64,000 bases of DNA, taken from assembly GCA_963728965.1 (NCBI GenBank), contig CAVSMH010000006.1, positions 1 to 64,000 of the forward strand, read 5' to 3'. Made by a program: the position numbers and the translations under genes. Under the pieces are notes generated by a model, which was not told the DNA's origin, searched no databases, and saw only the letters and a program-made list of their open reading frames with translations. Below, piece after piece: positions 1 through 10,503 of this stretch (within the stretch, counting starts at the first letter, position 1; each line of letters opens with the position of its first letter). The DNA is from DASQZT01 sp963728965. Lineage in GTDB: Bacteria; Acidobacteriota; Terriglobia; Bryobacterales; Bryobacteraceae.

Positions 1-1431
1 GCCACACCTTCATAGCTCCTCGCATAAACCGTCTGCAGCCAGGTCTGGAGCTCCTCATTGACCAACACCAACTCGATTCCGAGGTTCGTCCGCCATTGCT
101 GCTGCAGGATTTCCGCCCGCGGTCCCGATTCCGGCAGGTTGGGGAAGAGGTACTTGACGCGCAATGATTTGGGCGGGTTCACCACTTTCGCCAACAACTC
201 GCGGGCTGCTGCCGGATTGTATGCGAGAACGTCGTATTCCTTCCCGTCGATCGAGACCGGCAGGCTGGAAGGCGAGTCATAACCGGAAGCGGGAGGCACC
301 AGGCTGAGCGCTGGCGAACGTCCCGCCCCCGCAAACCCAGCGATGGCCTGCTTGTCCGTCGCCATATTCAAGGCATATCGGACGCGCACGTCGTTGAACG
401 GCGGCATGGTAACGTTGATCATTGGAAATACGGTTCCGTAAGATCGGTGCGTCCCGAAATCCTTTTTGCGGGAAAGAATGGAATCAACTGGGGCAATCCT
501 GGCTGCACGATCGATGCTTCTCCGGCTCGGTACAGGTTGGCTGCCGTAGACCCATCCACTACCGGCAAAAACGTCAGGTTCTTCAGCGCGACGATCCCGG
601 ATTCGTAGTAATACGAATTCCTGGTGAGCACCAACGATTCGTTCGACCGGCGGCTCGTCAGCGTGAATGCTCCGCTAGTTACGATGCGCCCCGGATCGGT
701 CCACGCCGATTCTCGGCCGGCGGCTTGCGCCGCTTCAATCGCTCGCCGCGGGGTAGGAAAGAACACACGGTGCGAAATCAATTCCAGAAAAAAGGAAGTG
801 GGTATCCGCAGTTCCACCTCCAGTGAGAAATCACCGGTGGCCCACACAGCCAGTTTTTCAGCCGGAAGGATTCCGGTGTTCACTTCCTTTGCGCCGCGGA
901 TGTAATACATCAGGTACGCATAAGTTGCGGCCCTCGCCGGATCGAGCGCGCGGCGCCAGGAATACACGAAGTCGTGCGCCGTGACACTCGTACCGTCACT
1001 CCAACGGGCCGGAATATAGTCCGGCGGCGCTTTCCGGCCGCGTGCGTAATCCTCGCCTAGCCGTCCGGCGCGGTATTCGTCACGCAGGTTCGAGGTGTTA
1101 GGAAGGCGTTCTCCGCCTGGCGCCTGGTGGCCGCGCAGGTAAAACGTGTAGCGCCGGCCGTCCGGAGAAAGTTCGAAGTGGGTGGCCAGCGCGGCCATCG
1201 CTCGGGTCATCTGGGGGTGAAACGTGGTGAGGCCCTCGAACAGGGCGTGGATGATGTAGCTTTCCCAGAGATCCGGGATATTGCCGGGTCCAAAGTGCCC
1301 GGCTCGGCGCCGATCAGATAAACCAGGCGCTGTGAGTCCGGTGGCACGGTGCGCCCGAAGTACTCACCGTCCCCTCGGCCGCAGGCGGCCAGCGCGACTG
1401 GAGCCGCGGCCAAAAGGTCCCGTCGCGTCAT
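1..1431 (-). pseudogene. oligopeptide ABC transporter substrate-binding lipoprotein, copy 1, frameshifted and cut by window edge
   Basis: This is an SBP_bac_5 (OppA/DppA-type) extracytoplasmic peptide-binding protein. It starts at 1431 with a Tat-like TRRDLLAAAP leader and a LAAC lipobox, so it would be a lipoprotein. The reading frame breaks near 1275: the first frame runs to 1207, and the family sequence (DLWESYIIHALFEGL) resumes in another frame that ends at 419. It breaks again near 465 at a run of five A, after which the frame (NVTMPPFNDVRVRYALN) continues out of the window at base 1. Its ATG overlaps the stop of copy 2 by 4 bp. It is closely paralogous to the next gene. With two breaks it is probably non-functional, unless the A5 break is a sequencing error. 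Confidence 0.8.
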
Positions 1432-3169
1432 GCCCGGCTCCAGTTGCGATCGATCCAGGCGTACTTGAACGCCCGCGTATCGAACAGGTTGCTGGTCAGG
1501 CCCCGGACAAAGGGCTTGCGCAGGTAGGCCCAGACATCGAAATAAATCGGGATTAACGGCATGGCCCTGAGCAGGCGCTCTTCACAAGCGGCCAGCTTGC
1601 TCATCCGTTCGCCCCGGTCGAGCGTGCGATTTGCCTCCGCGAGCATCAAACGGAACGCCTCATCCATCCAGCCGCATGGATTTCCCGCTCCGGCCGTCAC
1701 GAAGGGATCGAGGAACGGGTTAGGGTCGTAGTAGAGCGGCAGGAACGCGTAGTCCGCCACGCCGGTGTACTCTCCCGCCAGCACCATACTCCAGTGCGCG
1801 TTGAACTCGCGCGGAGCCAACTTCAGGCGGATGCCCAGATTGCCCTGCCACTGCTGCCGCAGCATCTCGGCCCGTGGAGCGCTTTCCGGAAGCTGCGGAA
1901 AATGAAACGTGATCTCCAACGATCGAATGCCGGTCTTGGCGAGCAGCGCACGAGCGGCTTCGGGATCGAACTTCAACACATCGTATGAACGGCCGTCGAT
2001 TTCCACCATCAGGCTGTCCGGCCCACGGTAGCCCGGCACGGGCGCCACGAGATTCCGTGCGGGCAGCCGGCCGCCGCTCAGAAGATCGCAGACCGGCTGC
2101 TTCTCCGTTGCCATGTTCAGCGCATAGCGCAGCAGCACGTTATCGAGCGGCGGCTTTTGAACGCTCATCACAGGACAAAACACCCCGAATGCCGGTTCGG
2201 TGTGGAAATCGCGTTTCGCGCCCATCGCCGGTATGATAGGTATGGAAAACTGACACCGGGCATGGCGGCCACTTCTCCTGATTTGTACAGATTGACCGTC
2301 GTGGTGCCATCTACCACGGGCATAAAACAGAGTTCCTCGATTTCCACCATCCCGGAGTCGTAGTACAGAGGATTGCGCACGGCCGAGATGCGTTCGTAGC
2401 GGCGCCACTCCTTTAAGAGGAAAGGACCGCTCGAGACCATTCGCCCGGGCTGAGTCCACGAGGAGTCGTTGCCGAGTTGCCGGGCGGCTTCGACCGCATG
2501 ACGGGGCACAGGGCTGAATATGTACTGCGTGATCAGGTACAGGAAGAACGGAGTCGGCGACCGCAGGTCCACCTGAAACGTGAAGTCGTCGAGCGCCCGG
2601 ACGCCGAGTTCGTCCGGACTGCGCTTGCCGGTGTTGATGTCCTCTGCATGCAGGACGTAGTACAACTGGTAGGCCAACGGCGCCGCTGTTCTGGGGTCGA
2701 GGAACCTCCGCCACGAATATACGAAATCGTGCGCCGTGACGATCCGGCCATCGCTCCAACGGGCCGGGACCCTGTCCGGAGCGCCTCTCCGCCCGCGTGT
2801 GAATTCCTCGGGAAGGCTGTCTCCGTTGGGAAGCGCGGTCCCCCTTGGAGCCCAGTGGCCCCGGAGATAGAAGGTGAAGCTGCTCGCGCCGGCGGAGACT
2901 TCATAGTGCGTCGCCAGCGCGGCCATGGGTTGCGGCAGCCGGGGATGGTATTGCGTCAATCCCTCCAGCAAAGCGGGAACGACCCAAAACTCGCTGCTCC
3001 CGGTGGACAGCGCAGGATCGAGCGATTCCGGTTCGCCCGGCAGGGAATGCGCCAGGGTGCACGACCGCTGCGGAGAAGTGCTGCCGAAGTACCGGGCGGG
3101 CGAGGGAGCACAAGCGGCGAGCATTAGCGGCCCCGAAGCCAAGAGGCCGCGGCGTGTAACGTCACTCAT
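1428..3169 (-). pseudogene. oligopeptide ABC transporter substrate-binding lipoprotein, copy 2, one frameshift
   Basis: This is a second SBP_bac_5 peptide-binding lipoprotein, starting at 3169 with a Tat-like TRRGLLASGP leader and a LAAC lipobox. The first frame covers about 310 family residues, then the frame changes near 2215 (GAKRDFHTEPAFGVF) and runs to the stop at 1428. Together they make a normal-length protein of about 580 residues. The break is a -1 shift at the same homologous place (K-[KR]-D-F) as the second break in copy 1. The start overlaps the permease stop by 8 bp, so permease and binding proteins form one operon for peptide uptake. It could be a true pseudogene or a recoded gene. 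Confidence 0.8.
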
Positions 3170-4154
3170 ACCGGATCCGCGGATCGATCAGCGCGTACGT
3201 GACGTCCACCGCCAGATTGGCGAACATCAGCGCGATCGCGCCGAAGGCAGTCAGGCCCAGAATAAGGAAGTGGTCGCGATTATTGGCGGCGTCGATGAAA
3301 TACGCGCCCAGACCCGGGATGGCGAACATCCGCTCCACCACCACGGTCCCGGTCAGCAGGAAAGCGAGCGCCGGACCGCTGAAGCTCACTACCGGCAGGA
3401 CGGCCCCGCGCAGCGCGTGCACCGTGACTACACGCCATTCGGAGAGGCCCTTGGCGCGCGCGGTCCGGATGTACTCCTGCTTCAGCGTCTCAACTAGTCC
3501 CGTGCGAGTGAGCCGCGCGATGTAGGCCACGTACAGCGCCGAGAGCGTAAGCGCGGGCAGCAGCACCGTTCGCAGCGTGGGGATGCGCAGATAGCCCCAT
3601 TCATAAGCCCATTCCAGCCGGGCGGGCGGCAGCCAGTAGAGGGTCAGGCTGAAGATCAGCACCAGCACCGGGCCAAGCACGAAGTTCGGGACGGCGATGC
3701 CGAGCATCGCAATGGCGTTGGCCGAGTGATCGATCCAGGAGTTCTGTTTGTAGGCCGCCAGGATTCCCATGGCGAGGCCGATGGTTAGCGCGAGGGCGTA
3801 GGCAAACAATCCCAGGACGGCGGACACCGGCAGGGCTTCCTTGATGATCTGGTTGACCGATTTGTCCTTGTATTTCGTGGAGTCGCCGAAGTCGGGATAG
3901 CCTTGCCACTGGTAGCCGCGGTGGGCAACGTAGCGGAAACCAACGAGGCGCGCCATATAGCGGGTGTACTGGACTAACTTCGGCTGGTCGAATCCGTACT
4001 TCGCCTTGAGATTGGCCTCTATCTCCGGAGGCAGCCGGCGCTGGCTGGAGAAAGGACTCCCCGGCGCCATCTGCACCATCACGAAGGTGACGGTGAGCGC
4101 GACCAAAACCATGGGGAGCATGAGCAGTAACCGGCGCGATATGAAACGGAGCAT
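3162..4154 (-). CDS. oligopeptide ABC transporter permease (OppB/DppB type)
   Basis: This is an inner-membrane permease subunit of a peptide importer, 330 residues, the usual length. It begins with the typical MLRFISRRLLLMLPM amphipathic start and first membrane helix. An extracytoplasmic loop with QPKLVQYTRYM follows, then several membrane helices and the cytoplasmic EAA-like loop (EYIRTARAKGLSEWRVV) that contacts the ATPase. It ends in DPRIRYE. The intact frame contrasts with the two broken binding-protein genes immediately downstream. No second permease (OppC) or ATPase gene is visible in the window. They may lie beyond base 1, or the operon may be incomplete. Confidence 0.9.
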   Translation of the reverse strand: MLRFISRRLLLMLPMVLVALTVTFVMVQMAPGSPFSSQRRLPPEIEANLKAKYGFDQPKLVQYTRYMARLVGFRYVAHRGYQWQGYPDFGDSTKYKDKSVNQIIKEALPVSAVLGLFAYALALTIGLAMGILAAYKQNSWIDHSANAIAMLGIAVPNFVLGPVLVLIFSLTLYWLPPARLEWAYEWGYLRIPTLRTVLLPALTLSALYVAYIARLTRTGLVETLKQEYIRTARAKGLSEWRVVTVHALRGAVLPVVSFSGPALAFLLTGTVVVERMFAIPGLGAYFIDAANNRDHFLILGLTAFGAIALMFANLAVDVTYALIDPRIRYE

Positions 4155-4209
4155 CGGATCCCTCCAGCCCGAATATTGGGGTTGAGTATATCAGAAGCCG
4201 TCGATCCAA

Positions 4210-4458
4210 GAGTTGCACGATGGCTGCATTTTGCCGCTGTCCCCGGCGGGCCTCCGAGCGGTAGTCGCGCCACGCCGAAGCCAGCCAGCGCCCTCCCGTC
4301 CGGAAAGTCTCTGGTTCGGCCAGTAATGGCAGGTGAAGGAATCCGGAATGCTGCTCCGCCGCGGACATCAGAGGACCAGGCAGAATCAGCACGCCGTGAC
4401 GCAGCGCGGCCTGCGCATACTCCCGCGCGTGTCCGCAGGGCAGGCCGGTTGCTTCCAA
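4210..4458 (-). pseudogene. C-terminal fragment of a MocR/PdxR-type regulator (aminotransferase fold)
   Basis: About 80 residues in one frame (from EYAQAALRHGVLILPGP to LAEPETFRTGGRWLASAWRDY) look like the C-terminus of a GntR/MocR-type PLP-dependent regulator. No DNA-binding or PLP domain remains, and there is no start codon or promoter. It abuts the serine recombinase fragment, so this is a junction of two gene relics. The assignment rests on recalled family consensus and is tentative. Confidence 0.4.
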
Positions 4459-4661
4459 ATAAGCTCACCACGCGAGGTGTGAGCAGGTAGTTGGAGTCCC
4501 TGCTCCAAGAACCATAGCAGCGTTTGGCGCGCGCTCCCGAGTTCACGGAACTTGGCAAACACCAAAACAATGGCCTGCTGCACGCGGCGATCGGGATTCT
4601 TCTCCAAACGTTGATCCTCAGTCTTGACGTAACCGACGGGTGAGGCTACCACCAGTTCGCC
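4440..4661 (-). pseudogene. internal fragment of a large serine recombinase
   Basis: About 74 residues (from GELVVASPVGYVKTEDQR to TSRGELIWKQP) match the region just before the recombinase domain of large serine recombinases found with IS and integrated elements. It includes the pattern NPDRRVQQAIVLVF and ARQTLLWFLEQGL. The catalytic N-terminal resolvase domain and the C-terminal part are missing, so it cannot be functional. It lies between the Tn7-like module and the peptide transporter operon and probably marks an old integration or deletion scar. Confidence 0.5.
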
Positions 4662-4931
4662 CCGGCCTTCTCGTGTCGCGCTTCCACAGACCGCTGACGC
4701 AGCCGGTCGAGTTGCACGCCTTCTCAAAAACTCGTGCCAGATGGCCAGTTTTGACTCTGATTTCGGGACGGCTTTGAAACCCATGATTCGGCAGTTTTGC
4801 AGCTTGACGAGATGTTTTTCGGCGGTCTCGAAAAGCGAGTTTTTGGGCGTGTCGAACGAGTTTTCCTTGACGAATCCGATCACTTCTAAAAAGACGCCGA
4901 CGCACTCAGCGAAGGTGTTCTGTTTGTGGCT

Positions 4932-6818
4932 TCATGAGGTTTCCGTTGCCTCATTCAAGAATCGGCCGAGCGTCTTCCACGCCTTCAAGGAATCTGCGCT
5001 GAGCATCTTTTGTACACGCGCCTGAACCGGACGCTCCCCACGGTCAAGCATGTTTTTGACGATGGTAAATACCTCGGTGCGCAACAACTCGCGCCGCCGT
5101 TCCATTGATTCAGCTTGCTCTCTTAAGTGTCTGGCCGCAATGGCGCGCGCCAAGTCCCCATGCACGCAGTAAACCCGGCTCGTAGAGATACCAAGCCGCC
5201 GACATACAGCGGGAACGGTCGGGGCCGGATTCTCTGCCAGGGCACTGATCAAGTCAGAACGTAAGTGCTTTCTTTGGGCCTCCTCGTAGGCCATTCGTTT
5301 CCCAAGAAGCGCTTGGTATTGCGCAGGAAAGTTTCGCCGCAGAACTCCAGGACAACCGAAACCCAGCCTTTCGGCCATTTGCTCCGCCGTGAGCGGCGGA
5401 TCTTCTCCCAGCGCAGCTTTCAGGATCTCTCCCTTGCCGTTCATTTCGGTTTTCTTTTGTTGAGCGAGTTTCCGGCCGATGGCCCGGCAAAGATCGGGGA
5501 ATTCCAGCCTGATGCAACCTGGGTTCGCGTAGCCATTCTGCGCAGCAATTTCGGAAACCGATACCGGACACTCGCGCGCCAGCGAATCCTCTAATACGCG
5601 CTTCATCTGGGGCCGCTCGCATTTCCGAGGCGCCCGTGAAGGCTTTGGCTGTAACGCTCGGATGGCCTCGCGATGCCTTGCCGACAGCGTCTTGGACTTG
5701 GCGCGGTCGATCTGGTACAAGCGCTCGCTCCTGGAAAAATGCAGACGCCGTGCAAGTTCGGAGACACTGGGCGGCGGCTCTTCCGCCAGAGCGCGCTCCA
5801 GGGCGACGCGGACTTCGGCGCCACGACGCCGCGACTGAATTCCCCGATCATTGCGTAGAGGAGCGATGTCGAAATCGGTGGCAGCCGGATCGCCAAGCAA
5901 CTGCGTCACAGGCACTCCGATCTGGTAGCACATCCGTAGAAGAGCGCCGATTTGCGGGCGATGCGCGCCCGAAACCCAGTATCGCAGCGCGCCACGCGAG
6001 GTCCGCGTGATTTCCGCGAATGCAAGGAGGTTGCCGAATGTGGCAGATTCGATGCAGGCGGACAGATTGGTGCGCAGATGTTCCCTGAGCGGAGAACCCT
6101 TCAGCCTTGGAGCCGAAGCGAGCAAATCACCGATCGACTTCGCGATCCAGAACTCACGTTTAAAATCCGGTTCGCTCATTGATTTCTCTGTCGATCCGCC
6201 GGCGCTGCCCAACCAACCTCCGCATCGGGAACAGTAGCCCGGTCGAGTGTGAGCAGCAAGTGGCCCCGACCGGCGGCGACAGTGCGGGCAAACCTCTTCG
6301 AGAGGCTCCCTATGAAGAGGGCACACCTTCACGATTCCAAGAGCCCACAACAGGGATTCGTAGCGGACACCGCAGCGGCGCCGACTCTCAAAACAGCTTG
6401 GACACCATGCGCTCACAGTCCTGAACAGGTACGACTCGGAAAACAGGTCTGCAAACGCCAGGAGTGTCAAATCGGAAAGTCCCTGCCGCAGTGTGGCTGT
6501 CTCCAGAACGCTGATCCACTTCCTGGGAACATCCGTGATTCCATTTAGAGAGTACAACTGGGTATAGAAGAAATTCGAGCGCTCCTTACCGGGGTATGTA
6601 TTGAATAGCGGAGTCGGGCATGCGGGATGGGACAGTTCGGCGCCGACCAGATCGGAGACGGTTACGCAGTGCGCTTCGGCCATTCTTGCCACGTATCCGG
6701 TCAGGCTTTCCACCTCGGCCGTACCGACATTCATCGGCTCGAGCGAGTACAGCCGGCTCCGCTTGGGAATCGGCGGAACCAACACTTCCCAGCACTCAGA
6801 TGGTTCCACTGGTCGCAT
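4932..6818 (-). CDS. tniQ: TniQ/TnsD-family target-selection protein with extended HTH-like repeats
   Basis: TniQ/TnsD proteins pick the target site for Tn7-like transposition and recruit the TnsC ATPase. I chose the ATG at 6818, which overlaps the TniB stop by 23 bp; an upstream start at 6920 would overlap far more. The N-terminal half carries the TniQ zinc-binding pattern: CPSC (about residue 139), CPLH (166), CPHC (177) and CSRC (196). After about residue 330 come roughly four or five repeats of 50-55 residues with a pattern like L-x-E-x-P-x-[ST]-V-x-E-[LI]-A-x-x-x-G, each like a small helix-turn-helix. At about 628 residues it is far longer than a minimal TniQ (about 300-400), and nearer to TnsD, which binds a specific attachment site. 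The C-terminus is intact. Confidence 0.85.
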   Translation of the reverse strand: MRPVEPSECWEVLVPPIPKRSRLYSLEPMNVGTAEVESLTGYVARMAEAHCVTVSDLVGAELSHPACPTPLFNTYPGKERSNFFYTQLYSLNGITDVPRKWISVLETATLRQGLSDLTLLAFADLFSESYLFRTVSAWCPSCFESRRRCGVRYESLLWALGIVKVCPLHREPLEEVCPHCRRRSGPLAAHTRPGYCSRCGGWLGSAGGSTEKSMSEPDFKREFWIAKSIGDLLASAPRLKGSPLREHLRTNLSACIESATFGNLLAFAEITRTSRGALRYWVSGAHRPQIGALLRMCYQIGVPVTQLLGDPAATDFDIAPLRNDRGIQSRRRGAEVRVALERALAEEPPPSVSELARRLHFSRSERLYQIDRAKSKTLSARHREAIRALQPKPSRAPRKCERPQMKRVLEDSLARECPVSVSEIAAQNGYANPGCIRLEFPDLCRAIGRKLAQQKKTEMNGKGEILKAALGEDPPLTAEQMAERLGFGCPGVLRRNFPAQYQALLGKRMAYEEAQRKHLRSDLISALAENPAPTVPAVCRRLGISTSRVYCVHGDLARAIAARHLREQAESMERRRELLRTEVFTIVKNMLDRGERPVQARVQKMLSADSLKAWKTLGRFLNEATETS

Positions 6819-7959
6819 GTGCAAGCACCGGCTTTCCGATAGGATCTCTCTTGGCGTGCCGCTGGCCTGGCATTGAGCGCGGTTGGGCCGGAGCAGGCGC
6901 TGCCATCCGGCCTTGGTCAACCTCTATGCCCGGCAATCCGAGCGTCAGGCGAAAACGCGAGCGGGCTCCGTCGCTCTCCGTCAACCGCGCTTCGCCTTCT
7001 GTTACCTCGGCCAGCATCTTCTCGCACTGCGAGATCGTAAGCGCTTGTGCCGCCAGATCCCGGAGAGTGAGCTTCGAGGCACCTCGGCTTAAGGCCGAGG
7101 CGAGCGCTCTCACCAGCCATTCTTTCAACACGCCCACGCAGCCGATACTGCGTTCGTATAAGAACTCCCAGTTGTCCACCAGTTCTGGCGATTCGGAAAG
7201 CGGCATCTGCCGCTCGAACGAACCGAGGACGTTCAGAAACGTTCTGCGATCCTCGGCGTTGCCGGCGCGGTAACGGCAAAAATGCACGTCAACGCTGCGG
7301 CGGCTCAGTTGCCCGCTGAGATTCCTGAATGCCAGCAGATCGTAGGTTCCAAATAGAACATGCACGGTTCCGGTGCGGTTTGCAATGGACTTGATGACAT
7401 CTAACTGGTCCAACAACCGCCGTCCAGACGCCATCTTGGCCAGATGCTGTGCTTCATCAACCAGAACGGCGCGTGGCCGGCGGTAGCGCAGCGCCTGCTC
7501 CACCGCGTAGTGATACTGTTCGCCATGCGCCTTCATGCCGGGCATGAAATGGACGTCCACATCACAGGCTTCCATTTTGCGCTTTTGATCGATGAGCGGT
7601 TCGTTCATTTCGTACAGCATTCGTCTGAAGTGATCGCGCCAGTTGAAGTTGCCGGATGGCGGCGCTACCGCCTCGACGCTCACTACCGGGAGGCGCGCCG
7701 GGTCGATCTGCAAAGCCGCGAGCAACTCCGCAGTGAGGAGTTGCTCGACCCGCGTGCGCAGCGTCGTCTTGCCCACCCCGGTTGGTCCGAGGACGAGAAT
7801 AACCGAGTTCGGAGCGCACTCTCGAATGGCGGCGAGAAGCCGTTCCTTGGCATCGACCAGACGAGGATGAGCGACCGTGAAATCCTGGAAGTGCTTCAGT
7901 CTAGTCGGCCACGGCGCAGTCAACAACGCCGCTGGAAATTCAGATGGCGCTGTCATCAA
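6796..7959 (-). CDS. tniB: TnsC/TniB-type AAA+ ATPase of the Tn7-like transposon
   Basis: This ATP-dependent regulator connects target selection by TniQ to the TnsB transposase. It has 387 residues with Walker A GPTGVGKTT at about 58-66 and Walker B VLVDEAQH at about 165-172. A sensor-like stretch (VHVLFGTYDLL) follows, then an arginine-rich region, all as in the TniB/TnsC family. The ATG overlaps the TnsB stop by 4 bp, and its own stop overlaps tniQ, so the three genes are translationally coupled. The C-terminus ends in HATSGTI. The frame is intact, unlike the upstream TnsA-TnsB frame. Confidence 0.92.
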   Translation of the reverse strand: MMTAPSEFPAALLTAPWPTRLKHFQDFTVAHPRLVDAKERLLAAIRECAPNSVILVLGPTGVGKTTLRTRVEQLLTAELLAALQIDPARLPVVSVEAVAPPSGNFNWRDHFRRMLYEMNEPLIDQKRKMEACDVDVHFMPGMKAHGEQYHYAVEQALRYRRPRAVLVDEAQHLAKMASGRRLLDQLDVIKSIANRTGTVHVLFGTYDLLAFRNLSGQLSRRSVDVHFCRYRAGNAEDRRTFLNVLGSFERQMPLSESPELVDNWEFLYERSIGCVGVLKEWLVRALASALSRGASKLTLRDLAAQALTISQCEKMLAEVTEGEARLTESDGARSRFRLTLGLPGIEVDQGRMAAPAPAQPRSMPGQRHAKRDPIGKPVLAHATSGTI

Positions 7960-10467
7960 AACTCACCGTAGATCTCACAGCTTTTCGGCGCGTTCTCTAT
8001 TCGTTCCATGCCATTCTCCACCGGCGCCTGGGGACCGGAGCCGGGCTCATGCGGGTCGTCTGCAGCTATGGCGGTAGCACGGTTACGTACATCACGGCTT
8101 TCCCGGTCGCGCTGTCTTTGCAGGAGGAGCGCTTCTTCAGATTCGACCGACGCAAGGAACCCGGCCAGTTTCTTGGCGGTGATTTCAAGTCCCTGAGAAT
8201 GGCATTGCTGCTGCCTTCGTAGCTCCGCGCTTGCGAGTGCGATTTCCTTTTCCGAGCGGCCACGAAACGCGAGATAGTATTCCGAGTGGCATTGCGCCCA
8301 ATGGCCGCCCGCAAAGGCGTAGGCAACGCCGGCGTCGAATGGGTCGTAGCGCACTCCGACCTGGCTGTGCTCGATGGCGGGATCGCGCAGCGACTCCGCC
8401 CAATAATAAATATGATTGATCTTGACGCCGCGCCCGGGCGCTACTTTGGCCGTGCCTTTCGCGGTAGTCGGTAGGGTCCATATCTCAAATTCCAGATCGT
8501 CGGCAATCTGCCGATGCGGGCGGGCCCCAGTCGCCGCCACGCCTCGTTGGTAAGCATCTCGCGGCGCCAGCCCAAGCGCTGGGTGCTCGATCGTATCGTA
8601 GACCTCGTAGAGGTACTCCGCCAAATAGTCGTACAGTTCTGGCAACGGCCAGGTTGCGTGCCCCTTTGGATTGACCGATTTGGTGACTTGGCGGACGTTG
8701 CGCGTAATCTGGGTATTCCCAGCGAGATTATGAATGAAGCGCGTGTTCGTGATCCCGAAGAGGCGCTCGCACACCGATCCGAATCTCGCCTTGGCCGGCG
8801 GTCGAGTCTTTTTCGTGCATTCGTAACGGGCCAGCAGAGTTTCGAAATAGACGCTGTCAAACTCGCGCCCTCCATCCAGTACCACGATCTGCGGTAGTCT
8901 CCGGTGACGGCGCACGCATTCTCTCAGAATCATCATGCAGGAACGATAACTGGGCGCGTCGAAGGTCAGGTGGAATGCGAGGACACGCCGGCTGAAGGCA
9001 TCGATCAAGAGAGTCATCCAAGGTCGCCCGAGAACTTGGCCCGTGTGGCCAGAAATCACCTCCACGTCCAACTCGGTGTGATCGATGTGCCCAATCTCGA
9101 ACGGGCGGTCCCCGTGCCGGGGCGTCCTCAGATCGAGCTCGATATAGAAGGGTTCCTGCACATATGCCGCTCTCCGCCCTTGCCGTTTCAGGGTCTGCCG
9201 GAACCCCGCCTTCGCTCGAACCGCAAGGCTGAATGTCTTGTAACTCGGAGCTTGGGTATTCCGCGCTTCACACGCTCGCTTCAATCCAATCCAAGAAATG
9301 TACATGGACTTCTGCTTCAGAGTTTCGTAGTCACCGGCAACGAACTCGTTCATCAAGAGGCGTGTGCTTTCTGGCAGGCGTTGGGTCGCATTGCCGCGAT
9401 CGTGCCACCGCGGCAACAGTCCGATGTATCCACTTCCGTGCTTAATTTCGGCGGCGCGATAGCTGGCAGCCCAGCGCCGTAGAGTGCGAGAGGGGACCGA
9501 AGGGTCCTCGTCACAGGGGCCGTTCTGAATGCGTTCGCGGACGACGCGACAGCGCAAGTTTGCTATCCGCAAGTCTTGTTCGTCCGCATTAGACAGCATT
9601 TTCAATACCTCAGGATCCATCGCCTGACGGAGAGCCTGCGGAGCATAAAGAGATGCGTCTGGTCGCCCTCCAGCGATTTTCTGCAGTTGCTTTTCACCAG
9701 GTGCAAACACCACCACGCGGGCCGGTTCGCGAAGGGACACGCTTCGGATGTCTACCGACAGCACGCCTGTCGCGATCAGCAAATAGATCTCGTCGCGCGT
9801 TGCAACGCTCTGCGTCACTTCGAACAGCGCCTCCAGCGAAAGCCCTGGGGTTGCGAGGGCGTGCCCCAGCAGTCTCTCCGCAACCCCCGATCCACATGCG
9901 GGACAGTCTGCCCGCAGATAATCATCGAGAAACTGTATGTTCCGCTGAAAGACCCAATCGATTTCTTGCGCCGACCGAACGCGATAGTGAAGTCCGGACT
10001 GCGAGGCGTACGCTTCGCCCGGCGGACAGCGCCATCGCCCTGTCTCATCGCGCTGGTACCTGTTCTGGTTGTGTTCGGCGAGCCGGTTGAGGTCTTCCTC
10101 GGTCTTCCATTCCTCCCAACCAACCGCGTCGTCGCGGATCACGAAGAAGTCCGGTGTGTGGAGCACGCCCATGCCCTTGCCGTTCGCACTGTCGTAGATC
10201 AGTTTTATCGATGGCGGCTGATCCGAAATATTCCAGCACATTTGCATCGTGTTCCATCTCGTAAATGGCGGCCAGTTCGACCCGGTGGCTTTCGAACTGA
10301 ATCGTTACCCCCATCTTCTTGCTGGGATATCGTCCGCTCACGTTGCCACGGCCGCTACGGACCCGACGTGCGGGGTCGGAGGAGCGGACATCATCAATTA
10401 CCGCTCGCGCTTGATCTGAGAGACCCAGCCGCTGATATAGCGTCAACAGATCGTCCCGGCTTGGCAC
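7956..10467 (-). CDS. TnsA-TnsB fusion transposase, frames joined by a frameshift near 10230
   Basis: The first frame starts with GTG at 10467 behind a strong GGAGGAGG site. It has the start of a TnsA-like endonuclease, including the SGRYPSKKMGVTIQFESH region and the active-site Glu segment, and runs through NVLEYF. The second frame resumes with DQPPSIKLIYD and carries the remaining TnsA residues (Asp in HTPDFF, Lys in EEWK). It then runs into a Mu/Tn7-type DDE transposase with D in HIDHTE, D in VLDGGREF and E in VCERLFG (D-D-35-E), and a C-terminal Mu-C-like domain. The shift is one extra G in TTCGGATC. Joined, it makes about 836 residues cutting both strands at the ends. Without recoding TnsA is cut off after 80-100 residues. 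No second start gives an intact TnsA. Confidence 0.82.
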
Positions 10468-10503
10468 TGTTGCCTCCTCCTACTCCGGCGCGAGGGCGCC
10501 AAA

